Source of the DNA: Straminergon stramineum
Taxonomy: Eukaryota; Streptophyta; Bryopsida; Hypnales; Calliergonaceae
Length of the DNA: 64,000 nt
Direction: 5' to 3'
Assembly (NCBI GenBank): GCA_963920665.1
Contig: OY987263.1
Location: forward strand, 41,451,218 to 41,515,217
The notes beneath the pieces were generated by a model. It was not told the DNA's origin. It searched no databases and saw only the letters and a program-made list of their open reading frames with translations. Position 1 is the stretch's first letter. Each line of letters starts with the position of its first letter. Both the position numbers and the translations under genes were made by a program. This document shows positions 1 to 10,925 of this stretch, piece after piece.

Positions 1-1217
1 TCTAGCTATTTGGAAAACAATCACATTTATTTAGCCCCTACAGAACCAAAAGACATTTAAAACATGTATGAATTCTCATATAGGTTTGTGTACAAAATCA
101 ATTTTATATGGATATTTCTAAAATTCTGATACAAGATGGGGACATGTCTCCCTTTAGTAGAATCAAAACTTCAAAAGGGGTTAGATTAGGTAGTTTGGTT
201 TTTTAAGGCGGTTTGAATAGCTTTGGCTAAATCTCTCATCTACTTTTGAAATTTGGCATGCATCCAAGTAATAGAATATGGTATGCAATTATTTAGAAAA
301 GAAATGTCTTAAGTGCAAAAATCTCACTCCTAGAGGAGTCAAATTTATTATCTAAGGTGGGAGCACCTAGAAGCGTCAATATAAGCAATTCACCATATTT
401 GGAGGTATATTTTCTTTTAAATTGTATTTTTGAAGTATTAGAAATTGAAAATCATGAATATTAAAAAAAAAATAGATTTTTCGGATGTCGTATGTAATTT
501 CTACAATTTTTCAAAGTGCTGTCTCCCTAGACTACTAAATGTGTTCCGTAGGTGGACCCAAATCTGAACTCTATGAAAATTAGTTGTCAACGAATCACAA
601 TTAAGTATATGTCCTTCATATGTGTCAGCCAATCAAAATTAAACATATGGAGGATACATTATCTAAAGTATAGGGACACATTTAGTGATATCTAAGGTGC
701 AGGGATGGGATCAGGGATGCTAATGGGTGTTTCTACCTTATATTGAGTAATTTTTGAAAAAACAAATGTTTTCATCTAAATTCAAATACTATAATCTTAC
801 AATTTGTAGAATCAAAATTTTTTATTCCCACACATTCTAAATTTTTAGATCTATAATTTTAGCTTTCAATTTTTGAAGAAACAAAATCCTCAATGCACAA
901 GAAATCATCAAAAGATAGTTTGTATATTGCTAGTTTATTTGGCAATTTCATATTGAAAGGTGATTTAGAGTAAGGTAGACCTTATGTACTTCTAGAATTT
1001 CTCATGCTTGTATTCAAGAAGATGTTAGTATTCAATGGTATAGTGTCTCAATTTTGAGTATTGCAAAAATCTCAATCCAAGAGGACTTGAGGTCTATTGA
1101 TTCTTTCTAGTGGGTGGGAAAAAAATATAATATTGCATTTCACAATGACAAATGGGGTGAATTTTTTCCCACACTTTTCTTCTACATTTTTGCACAATTT
1201 CAATTTTTAACTCTTAG
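1..1217. other. AT-rich intergenic DNA without a gene
   Basis: No reading frame here has a protein-like composition, and no splice-linked exon series is visible. The stretch is AT-rich with many short poly-A and poly-T runs and looks like old repeat-derived sequence. Confidence 0.5.
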
Positions 1218-2157
1218 AGTCCTAAGGCCATTTTACAGGGTCAAAGCCAGTGAAAACTACCATTTTCAATGCAAACAACAAAAAACTTAAAACATTTTCT
1301 TTTTGCATATCCAATCAGAGGATCTTGCACTAGGCAATATGAAAAATTCTAGAAGAAATTTCAGAAACTTTGACTACATCAATCATAAGATATAAGCATT
1401 TAAAGTGAAGAAAATGAGTTTCTTTTGTTCCTAATTAGATTATGGTAGAGGGCTTTGAATCCTCTCAACTTTATAGTTTTGTACTACAGATTGTAAATTT
1501 AAATTTTTTTATGTTGAATAATTGAGTTGAGAGTTTGGTTGATTTTGTTAGGTAAATTACAAAGCCACGAATTGTAATCTTCATTCTTTGAAAAACTATG
1601 AAGTCAAAGTAGGTACAAGATAGAAGGGAAAATTGAATTGCTACTATAGCTCTAATCAAAGATGGAATTGAAACACACTAATAAATCCCAATAGTGAGAT
1701 TGTTCTAGAAAGAAAACTAAAACATTGTGTGCAACTTTTTTTTCTAAAAAATTATCAAAATTGAGTTCAAAAACAGATTCAATGCATTATTTCCTCAAGA
1801 AATTTCTATGATTGCTTGCAAAATAAGAAGCTTCATAAATTTCACATTACATATCCAAATAGGATAAATCAAACCTTTTCACATAGATAAAAATATAATC
1901 TATAAGAAATAAATTTATAAAAAAAATATTTCAATTTTTTATTTTAGTTTTGCCAGCCTCTCCTATTGTAGGCTAGTTGTAGCATATTTTTGGCTCCCAA
2001 GAACGGATTGTAATATAAATTATATTCACAAAAAGATAACCAATTTGCTTATCTTGAAAAAAAGTTACAAAAAATCTTGCTAAGAATTGAGATTATAGAT
2101 ACTTGTCCAAACCTTCAAAAGTTCCTTGAAGAGATTCCTTGGAATTTTGGGGGTTAA
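1218..2157. repeat. Degraded long TTAA-bounded element (family 2)
   Basis: Large blocks of this segment reappear at 62960-63520, and parts at 45678-46634 and near 16.4 kb: the 'gatcttg...' block, the 'ttagcattt(a/g)aa' block and the 'tggctcccaag' block. The right edge ends in a decayed GGGGG followed by TTAA at 2154-2157. The left edge, with a CCTAAGGCCATTTT motif near 1222, matches the element start at 62960. No coding capacity is visible. It is inferred to be a non-autonomous DNA element of about 0.94 kb, similar in length to the copy at 45678-46634. Boundaries were estimated by eye. Confidence 0.5.
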
Positions 2158-2737
2158 AAATGTTTTGATTTTTCATTTTTGTCAATGTACCATAATATGG
2201 CAATTTTGTCAAAATTCTCTTGAGAAACACTGCCAATTTTGACTCTTGAAGGGAATAATGAATATGAGATGAGTATGCTAAAAGCAATGATTGTGGGGCA
2301 AGTGTCTAAGGTATTCCATAATGTCATTGAAGAAGTAGATCTAATCAAAGGAATTTGACTATAAAGAATGTGAGAAAATGAGTTCTACATGTATATTCTC
2401 TACTTGCTTCTAGATCCAGTAGTGTAAAAGCTATCCTTATTTGACCCCCATTTTCACTTGTAGATCACATCACAATCACCCCATTCTTAAGCACATCTAG
2501 AAAGATGACCTCAAGCTATGTGGTCAAGTTTGGTTCAAATTGGGACATCTAGTACCACTAGATAAGGTTAAGAGCAATTTCATTGGCCAAAGATTGTATT
2601 TAGTCCACTAGGGCATTCACACTGAAGTGGAAGGCCATTTGAAGTAGCACCATGTCATCACCCACTCTTGCCAAAACTCAAGATGAAGCCATAGTTGTAC
2701 ACACAAGTTTGGAAACAAGTTGGGAGGTGATCCCAAA

Positions 2738-2944
2738 TTTTGCCCGGTGGACCTTAAGATTAGGTGTAAGTGATTCGGGTTGATTTATAGTTGAATTGGT
2801 TTGCAAAATTGGCAAGGCCTCGCAAAATACATGGAAGGAGACGATTCTTCTCAAGGAGTCAATTATGCATGGGAACATTGTTTCCATACATGGAAACCTA
2901 CTCTTAATGCCAGTGAGCGTGCCCTCCAAGGCAAATTGCATCTT
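2738..2944 (+). repeat. Decayed duplicate of the epoxide hydrolase upstream region
   Basis: This block aligns with 3766-3941, directly upstream of the epoxide hydrolase. Shared anchors include 'taagat(t/c)aggt', 'gcctc(g/a)ca(a/g)aatac', 'gaagga', 'catgggaac' and 'gccctcca(a/g)gg'. Most differences are C-to-T or G-to-A changes in this copy relative to the GC-rich copy, plus an insertion of about 20 bases. That pattern fits decay of a methylated duplicate. A short open frame through it on either strand is not supported as a gene. Confidence 0.65.
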
Positions 2945-3189
2945 GGAGGGGGTTTTTGTAGTGCAAAAGAAGTTTGTTCGAAAAGAAAAGAGGTGTGAAG
3001 GAGCTTCGATGAAACAATACTACTACTACAAAGGAACTTTCACAAATATAATCCAACCAGATGTCTAGTTCTTGGTGTAATGCCATGCATTGGACACACA
3101 AAATCCAGGATGACATGGCAATTTCCCTCCATAGCAAGGTGGACAAAGTATTGGACATCCTAATTTGTACCAAGCCTCAGACGATTAAG

Positions 3190-3419
3190 TTAACCCCTAA
3201 ACAATGAGGTGGACGTTTTTTGTCTGATGAATGACAAAGAATTCTCATGTGTAGGACAGAAGTGCAACTATTCATCCTTAAAATTAGGGGTGGAAAAGGA
3301 AGATCTTCTACAATAGTTTGACTCCCAATGAGTATTTTTTATTTTTTTAAAGTAGATGATGTCACATGGTTCCAAAAGGGCTGATTTCCAAGGTCACCAG
3401 CCTGGCGTGCAAGGGTTAA
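3190..3419 (+). mobile_element. piggyBac-like MITE, family 1, complete copy (230 bp)
   Basis: It begins TTAACCCCTAAACAATG and ends GCAAGGGTTAA, so TTAA flanks CCC...GGG termini. The interior carries the family blocks: 'gtctgatgaatgacaaagaa', 'gtaggacagaa', 'ctattcatcc', 'agtagatgatgtcaca' and 'ggtcaccag'. It has no coding capacity. It lies between the two copies of the duplicated EH upstream block. Confidence 0.8.
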
Positions 3420-3492
3420 TCCATAAACGCCGATGTGGACATTTTTCATCCGATGAATAACAAGACAATAATTTGTTGGATGTAGGAATGCA
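3416..3492 (+). mobile_element. piggyBac-like MITE, family 1, left-end fragment
   Basis: It starts at the same TTAA that ends the preceding element. It follows the family left end (TCCATAAACGCCGATGTGGAC, then 'atccgatgaataacaag') until similarity fades near 'gatgtaggaatgca'. No right end is present. Confidence 0.6.
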
Positions 3493-3765
3493 TTTTTTAA
3501 TCCGTTTTTTTTTAACACAATCGTGGAGATGTGCTGCATCATGGAGGGCCAAAAATAGTATAATTTGGATGCATTCATATTTTTAGGGAGCATGGACATA
3601 AAGAACACAACACGGAAATACCTGTGCACGGTGTTAGGTCATAGGCTGCCCCTCCTACAATTTTCATGAGGGCAACGAGAGCTCCCTTTTCTTTGGTACT
3701 GTTCATGAACGTGTTTCTCTCCCACGGTCAGTGCAAAATCAACATTACGCAGCCCGCCTTTTCCC

Positions 3766-4138
3766 CGCGGGGACCAGTTGGGTTAAGATCAGGTATGAGT
3801 GACTCAGGCAGCTTTGCAGCAGAATTATTCAGCAGAATCGGCAGTGCCTCACAGAATACGCCGAAGGAGCCGATTCAGCGTGGGAACGTCCATGGGAACC
3901 TGCTCTTAACGCCAGGGAACACGCCCTCCAGGGCGCGTTCTCTAGTACTCCGTACTTATTATTGTCCGTGGTTTACAAGAAAAAAGGCAATGCAGCATTT
4001 TCCATGCCTCGTGTTGACACGCCTTGCACCTGTTGCCTTCGTATACATTGCCGCCGAGATCATTTTGCAAACTGGGGTTGAGCAATTCGAAGCTCTGAGA
4101 AGTACGTAAGGCACCTCCACAGCAAACCTGCATTCAGC
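3766..4138 (+). promoter_or_regulatory. Probable promoter / 5' leader of the epoxide hydrolase
   Basis: This is a locally GC-richer stretch upstream of the ATG at 4139. Its first ~175 bases are the better-preserved member of the duplication with 2738-2944. A 147-codon open frame runs across 3666-4109, but its first part is this duplicated block and it has no recognisable domain, so it is treated as leader or promoter. No convincing TATA box was identified. Confidence 0.4.
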
Positions 4139-7100
4139 ATGGGCGACCTCAAGCACCGCATGATTAGAACTAATGGCATAAACATGCACATTGCTGAGCA
4201 AGGCTCTGGTAAGTTATACCCTGCTGTGTCTAGCTCGAACAAAGACCCCAGCTTCAGCCTTCGGCATTTCACCCATATATGTATTCTTTCCAGTTGAATT
4301 CCTTAAGCTCTGGCACGTTAGAGCAGTTTTAGAAATCAATTGTTGTGGAGGCAAAACTTGGAGATCGAGCTGAATTGTTGTGTACGTTTTGTGGAATTAA
4401 TTCAGGTCCAGTAGTACTGCTCCTTCACGGCTTTCCCTCGCTATGGTACACCTGGCGACACCAGATGCAGGCCTTGGCGGAAGCTGGATTCCGTGCGGTA
4501 GCGCCGGATCAACGGGGTTATGGCCAGACGGATGTGCCGGATGCAGCGGACGAGTACACCTATTTTCATCTGGTGGGAGACATTGTGGGACTTTTGGATG
4601 CACTCGGAGAGCAGCAGGTATGGTGAAAAATTCATGTTTAGGGTTAACAGTTTAGATATCATATGAGGACTTTCTTTTCGTTCAATTTTGGATCGATTCG
4701 TGGAATATTGTTCGCTGGTTTGGGGGATGTAAAATTTGTCTCCATTTGAATCATATTTTTCGCAATATGATCAATGAGATTGGTCTTTTGGGTGAAAGAT
4801 CTAAGAAGAGATCGAGCTGTGTACATAAGCGACTAGGAGTGGGTGGAAGAAATGAATTGCTAAATTGTTAACATGCAGGGAGCCCCAATTTTTTTTTTAT
4901 CACCCTCGTCAGTCGTCACTAGCTTTGAGCTTGTGGGGTATTGGGACAGGAGTAATCTAGTGGATCCACCTGTGCAGATCCAGCATTCTATAGGTATCAA
5001 ATCCGGCGAGGTCCTTGACAGTTCCATATTGTATTCATTAAACCAAAGATCAATGAGATTAACCCCTAGAGAAGCTGTTTTGTATATTTTTGATTAGGCC
5101 CTATGTAAGTAGGATAGCCTGCATGACCTAGAGACTTTTTTGCTTTTTCATAAACCCTACTTTCTCCGCCCGTAGAGTTTGTGATTGATGAGGATCTTTG
5201 AAGAGCACATCCATTTGGGATTATGCTCTTCTTATGCAGGTTTCTTTAAAGTATGGGAACAACCCTTTTGTATGTTGGACTGACTACTCTAGGTCCTTTG
5301 TAGTGCAAACTAGACCAAGAAATTTGTGCTGTGATGGAACTCCCGAAGATTACTTTTGCTCGAGGGGAAGAATTTGTGTATTTGACCGTTGTTTCTTATT
5401 CTGGCAGGTGTTCGTTGTAGGGCATGATTGGGGTGCAGTGGTTGGATGGCAATTGTGCCTGCTACGGCCTGATCGAGTGAAAGCTTATGTGTCATTGGGT
5501 ATTGCTTATATACCCAGAGAATCTGGCGAAGCAGCCGCCAGAGCTTTTCAAAGTCGGAAAGAATCATTGAAGGAAGGTTATTACGTGGTCAGGTTTCAGG
5601 TCAGTTGATCTATGTCGCACTTTTTTTATTTCTACTTGTGAATTGCATTTAGTACACAGATTAATGTTATAGCTTAGGACCCTTAATTTCGCCAACCTCA
5701 AAAAGAGTTAGGAGTTTGCTCTCTCTAGTTTAGAGGTCTCCATTTTAGTCATTTCATATTCCTCTAATCCTCGAATAGCTAGGGAAAAATCACTAGATTG
5801 CCCGTACTAGCGAACTCAGTATCTCACCAAAGTTGTACTCCGTATAAGATAGGGAACTCAGTCCCATATGTTTTGCGTGGTTAACACTATTATGATGGAT
5901 TCTTTATTTCTTTATCTATTGGGGTGGATCTTGTCACCATTTTTTGAGAGCCTTCCAAAGCACTAGAACATTTATATATTTGGACATGGCATGAATGAGA
6001 TGAATTGTTGAAGTTTGAGGTACTGAGGTCCAATTATGAACCTAGGCTATCTTAGAATCATGAGTATTTCATCTTTGATGTATCTGGTGGAAGTGTCTTT
6101 GACGATGCTAAATGTAGAAGTATCTCATTTCTTTCAAGATATGTATTTGGATGACACGGGATGTAACTGGGTGACTTTTCAACCCACAGGAAAGGGATTG
6201 TCACGCAAATTCGTTCCTAGCTCATGTGCTAGGGAAAATTTTTCTGTCACCTGTCAGATTAACTGTTAAAAGCACACAAATTTAATGTAATAGACATATA
6301 GACATGAAGCAATCCTCGTACCAATCCAAATATGTTTGGAGATGTTCCAGTTTTAGACTACTGCAAATGCTCGGTGACTTGAATTGCACTCTTTTGTACA
6401 AACTCTCATTACATCGTAGAAGAATAATTCTCAATGCCAACGTGAATGAAGAGTTTGTTGGGGCTATGCCAGTGGTTGTTGTTAGGGGCATCAGATCTCA
6501 CTCCCGTCGAATTCCTTGCTGCAGGAGCCAGGTAGAGCAGAGCGCGATTTCGCCAATTTTGGAACCTCAGGAACTATGAAAGCCTTCCTGTCTGGATTTT
6601 GGGATGTGAAAAAGGGAAAAACGGTTGCTGCTGAGGGTGAAGAACTTTCAAGCGTATTTGTGAAAGATCTCGCTCCATGGCTCACAGAGGAGGACCTCAA
6701 ATACTACACCCAGAGCTTTGAGAAAACGGGATTCACTGGCGCCTTGAACTGGTATCGCAACATAGAAAGGTGTGTGATCTCCATGCTTTGACGATTGTGG
6801 TCTCTTAACTCATCAGTGCAATGGCTTTTCTTCTGGATACCTATAGCAGGTGTCTTCTACTTTGTAAGCATGTGATTTGCTTTTGGTAACCAGAAGAAAC
6901 GACACTGGCTCAAAGTTTTGTGAAGTGCGACGTTCCAGTGACCTTATTATGAAATGCCAAAGATAAACCACAGACCACTACTGTTGGAATACTGAAATTC
7001 AAGTCCATGACTGAGAATTTTGAAGTGAGTAGCGCTGGTGGATTGTTGCATTTTACAGTAAGGTAGAGGATACTCTTTCCTTCACTTGGGAGAATTTTGA

Positions 7101-8207
7101 CCCTTACTTGGGAGCATGCTCTCATTGGAACATCAGTACGGAGCTCACTAGAGAGATAACTTCGGGTACAAGAGCCAAACCCTCTTGAGATCGGATTTTC
7201 TCATCCAATGTACGATGGTTTCTCCTGAAATCATTCAAAGTGGGAGGTTGTAGACTTTTATTGAAAAGGATAATACACGACCCCATTTTTAATACAAAGC
7301 CCAGTGGCTATAGACATCTGACCAAGTCATGCTTACACCTAACTCGCTAATTGAAGGTCAGCCAAGCCCATTGGAGGAGAGGAGCTGTTGTTGGTAACAG
7401 GGTCCATGTAGGAGATGGGACCAGGTCAATATTGATTTTAGTACCTTGCACCTCAAGGTTGATTCAGGGTAACATTTGGACAGATATATGACCTCAGCAG
7501 ATTTACCATTGAGCAATCTAGAGGGTCACTTACTTGGATCTCATCTCTCTGTCCTGTGGGCATTTGATGTTAGACCTCGAATGAACAAGCTCTTAACCTA
7601 GTAAGGACGCTGAGGCTGAAAAGTAGCTGATGGATGACTTTCAAGGTTACTAAAGAAATGAAGAATGCACTTTTTGGTTCTATCATCTATTGATTCAAAA
7701 TTGGATCATTTTGGGTTGACTACCTTGGTGATAGGTCTTATTCTTTCAAGATTCTTTTAAAGCTAATTCTGAATGGATAAGACCTATCACCAAGGTTCTT
7801 TGCCAAAAATTATCTGATATTTGGACCAGTAAGTGCATTCTACAGGAATCATCTGTTGGCATCTGCAGCCTCTCACGGTTAAATTGTTCCAGAACTACAT
7901 TTATTTCTCTCTTTTGAGTGTTCTAACCGTTTCGTTAATTTTTTATATCTGCAGAAATTGGCAATTGACTGCTCCCTGGGCGAACTGTCCTGTGCTGACA
8001 AAGACATATCTGATTGTAGCTGAAGATGATGCAGTTCTCCATTCTCCAGGATATCTTGATCGAATCAAGGGGCCAGCCTTGAAACAGGCGGTGCCCAATC
8101 TCAAGCAAGTCGATACCATCAAGGGGGCTCACTTCATGCCAGAAGAAAACCCACAGGTAATCAACAGCAAGCTCATCGCCTTCTTCAATGAAGAGAATCG
8201 AGTGTAG
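4139..8207 (+). CDS. Soluble epoxide hydrolase (alpha/beta hydrolase), five exons
   Basis: Exons read as 4139-4208, 4406-4617, 5408-5599, 6525-6769 and 7955-8207. All introns are GT-AG and the phases fit, giving 972 nt and 323 residues, the usual length of plant cytosolic epoxide hydrolases. Family members hydrolyse epoxides, often of fatty acids (cutin and oxylipin metabolism), to diols. Visible signatures are the oxyanion motif HGFP (31-34), the DQRGYG strand-loop (58-63), the nucleophile Asp101 in GHDWG, lid tyrosines in GYY (152-153) and NWYRN (Tyr235), the charge-relay Asp265 in AEDDAVLHSPG, and His299 in GAHF. This matches the Asp/Tyr/Tyr/Asp/His set known from potato StEH1. There is no signal peptide or membrane segment. 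The start is the first ATG in frame and gives the normal short N-terminus before the first strand. Nothing is broken. The substrate cannot be told from sequence. Confidence 0.93.
7722..7796. repeat. Perfect 20-bp inverted repeat (hairpin) in EH intron 4
   Basis: ACCTTGGTGATAGGTCTTAT at 7722-7741 is exactly complementary to 7777-7796, with a 35-base loop. It lies within the fourth intron of the epoxide hydrolase. The absence of any mismatch suggests a recent or selected structure. It could be a tiny foldback element or a small-RNA-type hairpin. Confidence 0.8.
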
Positions 8208-8210
8208 AAA

Positions 8211-9780
8211 AGAGACAGTTCGCTAGATTTCAGGAAATAAGCTTAGTGTTAACCCTTTAAGTCTTGAGCCCTTTTGGAACTTTTGTACAGTTTTGCTTAT
8301 ATCTTTATACAAATGTATGATTTATCTCATATCTTTGAAATTGATCATAAAGGTTGTGTCATGCACAAGTACATAGTGCCAAGATTCCATCGTGCCAACA
8401 TAAGAGATAGTATGCCATCAGTCAACAATAAGCCCTATAATTGGCTAGAAACCTAACGACACTAGGACTTAGAAGCTCTTGGCCAATGGTGAATATTGTA
8501 GCCATAGGTAAAACACCATGTGACTTGTGATGTATGTCACAATCATGGCAAAACTTTACAGGTAATGATAAAAATGCAAAAAAAATCCTATTACTACAAG
8601 CACTAATCAATGTATCATTTGTAGCAAAGCAAAGGGATTAAAAAAACTATGATACACAAGTCCACTAAGTGTAGTAAGTGGGTTTACAACCACTCTTTTA
8701 CTAGTTAAGAGTAATTAAGCATTTAATAAAATTGGATTAAGTACAAAATTAAAAGTAGTTAATTAATTAATTAATCAAAACTAGACACCTAAGCTCAAAC
8801 TTAAAGGGGAAGTTTAGGTATCAATATGGGGTTTTAGTGATTAGGAAAAGTTACCAAATGGGAGAAAATTAGCCCTATTTTCAAATTTTTGAGTACACTA
8901 ATTAGGGTTGAAAAACCCACTTAGAGACCTTGGAACTCAACTATTTAACTTTAAAGTGAACTCTATAGGTTAGGGAGTAGCTAAAGAGTGTTTTGGAGAG
9001 AGTGTTGGGTATGATTGATTGGATTTGTGGTTTTAAGTGAGGTATTAAACTAAATTTCAACACACGAACCTCACTCTAAACCCTAATAGAAGACCCAAAA
9101 TTCAAAACCAACTTTGAAAATTAGACTCTATGGGTTAGAATAATCATGAAGTGAATTATAGGAATATTTTGGTGACTCTAGGGGTGTCTTTGGGGGATTT
9201 TTGACCTAACATTTCAAATCACTCAAGTTGACTTAGAGCCCTAATTAAAAATCCAAAATTAACTTTCAACTTGGACTCCATAAGTTAGAAAGAGATTGTA
9301 GGAGTTATTAGATGTGTTGTGAGTGCATTTGGGATTTTCACACTCCAATTTTAGCCAATGGTTAGGCCAATGGGGATTGGAGGGCCTTATAAAGGTTGGT
9401 ACCATGCATGAGGGAAATGGAAAAGTAGGACTTATAATCTTCATGGCTCCTTATGGTCAATTGGTCACTAAGTTTGCCAAGGTGGGATGGAAATTGTTGC
9501 TATATCCACGAATTAGCACATGATTGAAAGCTAGCTTACCCATGCATCCCAGAGCTCAATCATCTAATTAGGCACCTACTTAAGCATTTGCTCAATTTGA
9601 TCACATTGTTTGGGACTCATGGTGTGACTAACCGCATCTAGACAGTAGGGCAGATTGACTTTGATAAGCTACGAACATTACTAATTTGCTTTGTTTCATC
9701 TAAAAGCATCTACTGATTGGCGAGTTGCAAAACAACAATCAAGAATTCTACAACACTTGGTAGGAAGATCTAGTTCAAGT
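8211..9780. other. Intergenic DNA downstream of EH with a short direct repeat
   Basis: No gene is seen. The segment starts with the EH 3' flank. A ~45-bp block ('gtgtagtaagtgggtttaca', then 'accactctttta') at about 8668-8710 recurs imperfectly at about 9787-9832. These may be ends of an old ~1.1-kb element, but no terminal structure could be proven. Confidence 0.4.
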
Positions 9781-9844
9781 ACACCCAGTGTAATAAGTGG
9801 GTTTTACAACCATTCTTTTATAACCCACTAGTAAAACATAAAAA

Positions 9845-10925
9845 ATGAAAGGTGGAGATTGAAGTAAAAATGTACCTATTTACATTTTATAATTCTCAAA
9901 GAATTATTCTACTCATGTATTATTTATCACATTCATCTTATATTAAAAATAAAGGGTGGTGATTTAAATCAAAGCTTTTGGTTTATTTTTGACGATTCTT
10001 TAAAACTCCTCCTATTAATGAATTATTTGTTATTTTGATTTTATAAATAAAAAATAATTGATGGAAGTCTTAAGTAATATCTCCTCCATTTAGTTTTTGA
10101 AATCTTCAAAGAATTATCCTGTTTCTATTAGTCACCTTAGTTAAAGATAAAAATAAATGGTGGCCAATTAATTCAGAACTTCTCCATATAATTTTTGCAA
10201 TTCTTAACGATTCCTATTAAATTTGATAATTTTTCATGCTGATTTTAAAATAAAAATAAAATAAAAAAGTTGGATATTTAGGTAATAAATTTCCTATTTA
10301 TTTTTTGCAATTCTTATTGAACAATCCTACTTATGTATTATTTGTCACTTTGATTTAAAAGTAAAATATACATAGAGGAAATTGAAGTAAGAATGTGTCC
10401 AATTATATTTTTCAATTCACAAATAATCATCCTTCTCATTTATTATTTGTTACATTGATTTAAAAAAATAAAAAAAATATAGGTGGAGATTTTAATAAGA
10501 AATTTCTTATTTCTTTCTTGTAATTTTCTTAGACTCTTTCTAATCATGAATTATTTGATATTTTGATTTTATAATTAGAACTTATAGGTGGAGATTTCAA
10601 TTTGAACTTTGTCATGTTGATTTAAAGTTAAAAACAAAGGGAGGAGAATAAACTGAAAACTTTAACTTTTAATTTTTGCAATTCTCCTAGATTCTTTCTA
10701 ATTATGATTTATTTGGCATGCTGATTTTTAAAATAAAAAAGAAATATTTATATAAGAAATTCACCCTTTATATTTTACTCTCTGTAATCATGTATTATTT
10801 GTCACATTGATATTTAAACTAGAAAAATAAAGGACAAAGATATAAATAAGTACTTCCGTTTATTTTATTTTCAATTTGCAAAGATTAATTTTCATTATAT
10901 TCTTAACTAATTTTCACAATTTTTG
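9845..10925. repeat. Degenerate tandem array, about 105-bp period
   Basis: Successive units show the same order of blocks: 'ggtggagatt(g/t)aa(g/a)taa', then 'ttttgcaattctta', then 'catgtattatttg', then 'cattgatttaaaa(t)aaaa'. The 'ggtggagatt'-type marker recurs near 9851, 9954, 10060, 10159, 10269, 10375, 10481 and 10587, followed by a short unit at 10639 and units near 10741 and 10830. Spacing is mostly 99-110 bases. Units are strongly diverged. No coding sequence is present. Confidence 0.65.

Noticed and set aside
3666..4109. 147-codon open frame upstream of the epoxide hydrolase
   Set aside because: It overlaps the duplicated GC-rich upstream block, has no recognisable domain, and ends 30 bases before the EH start. 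It is read as leader or promoter.
9845..10925. CRISPR-like regular spacing
   Set aside because: Units are contiguous diverged repeats without identical short repeats or unique spacers, and the genome is a plant.
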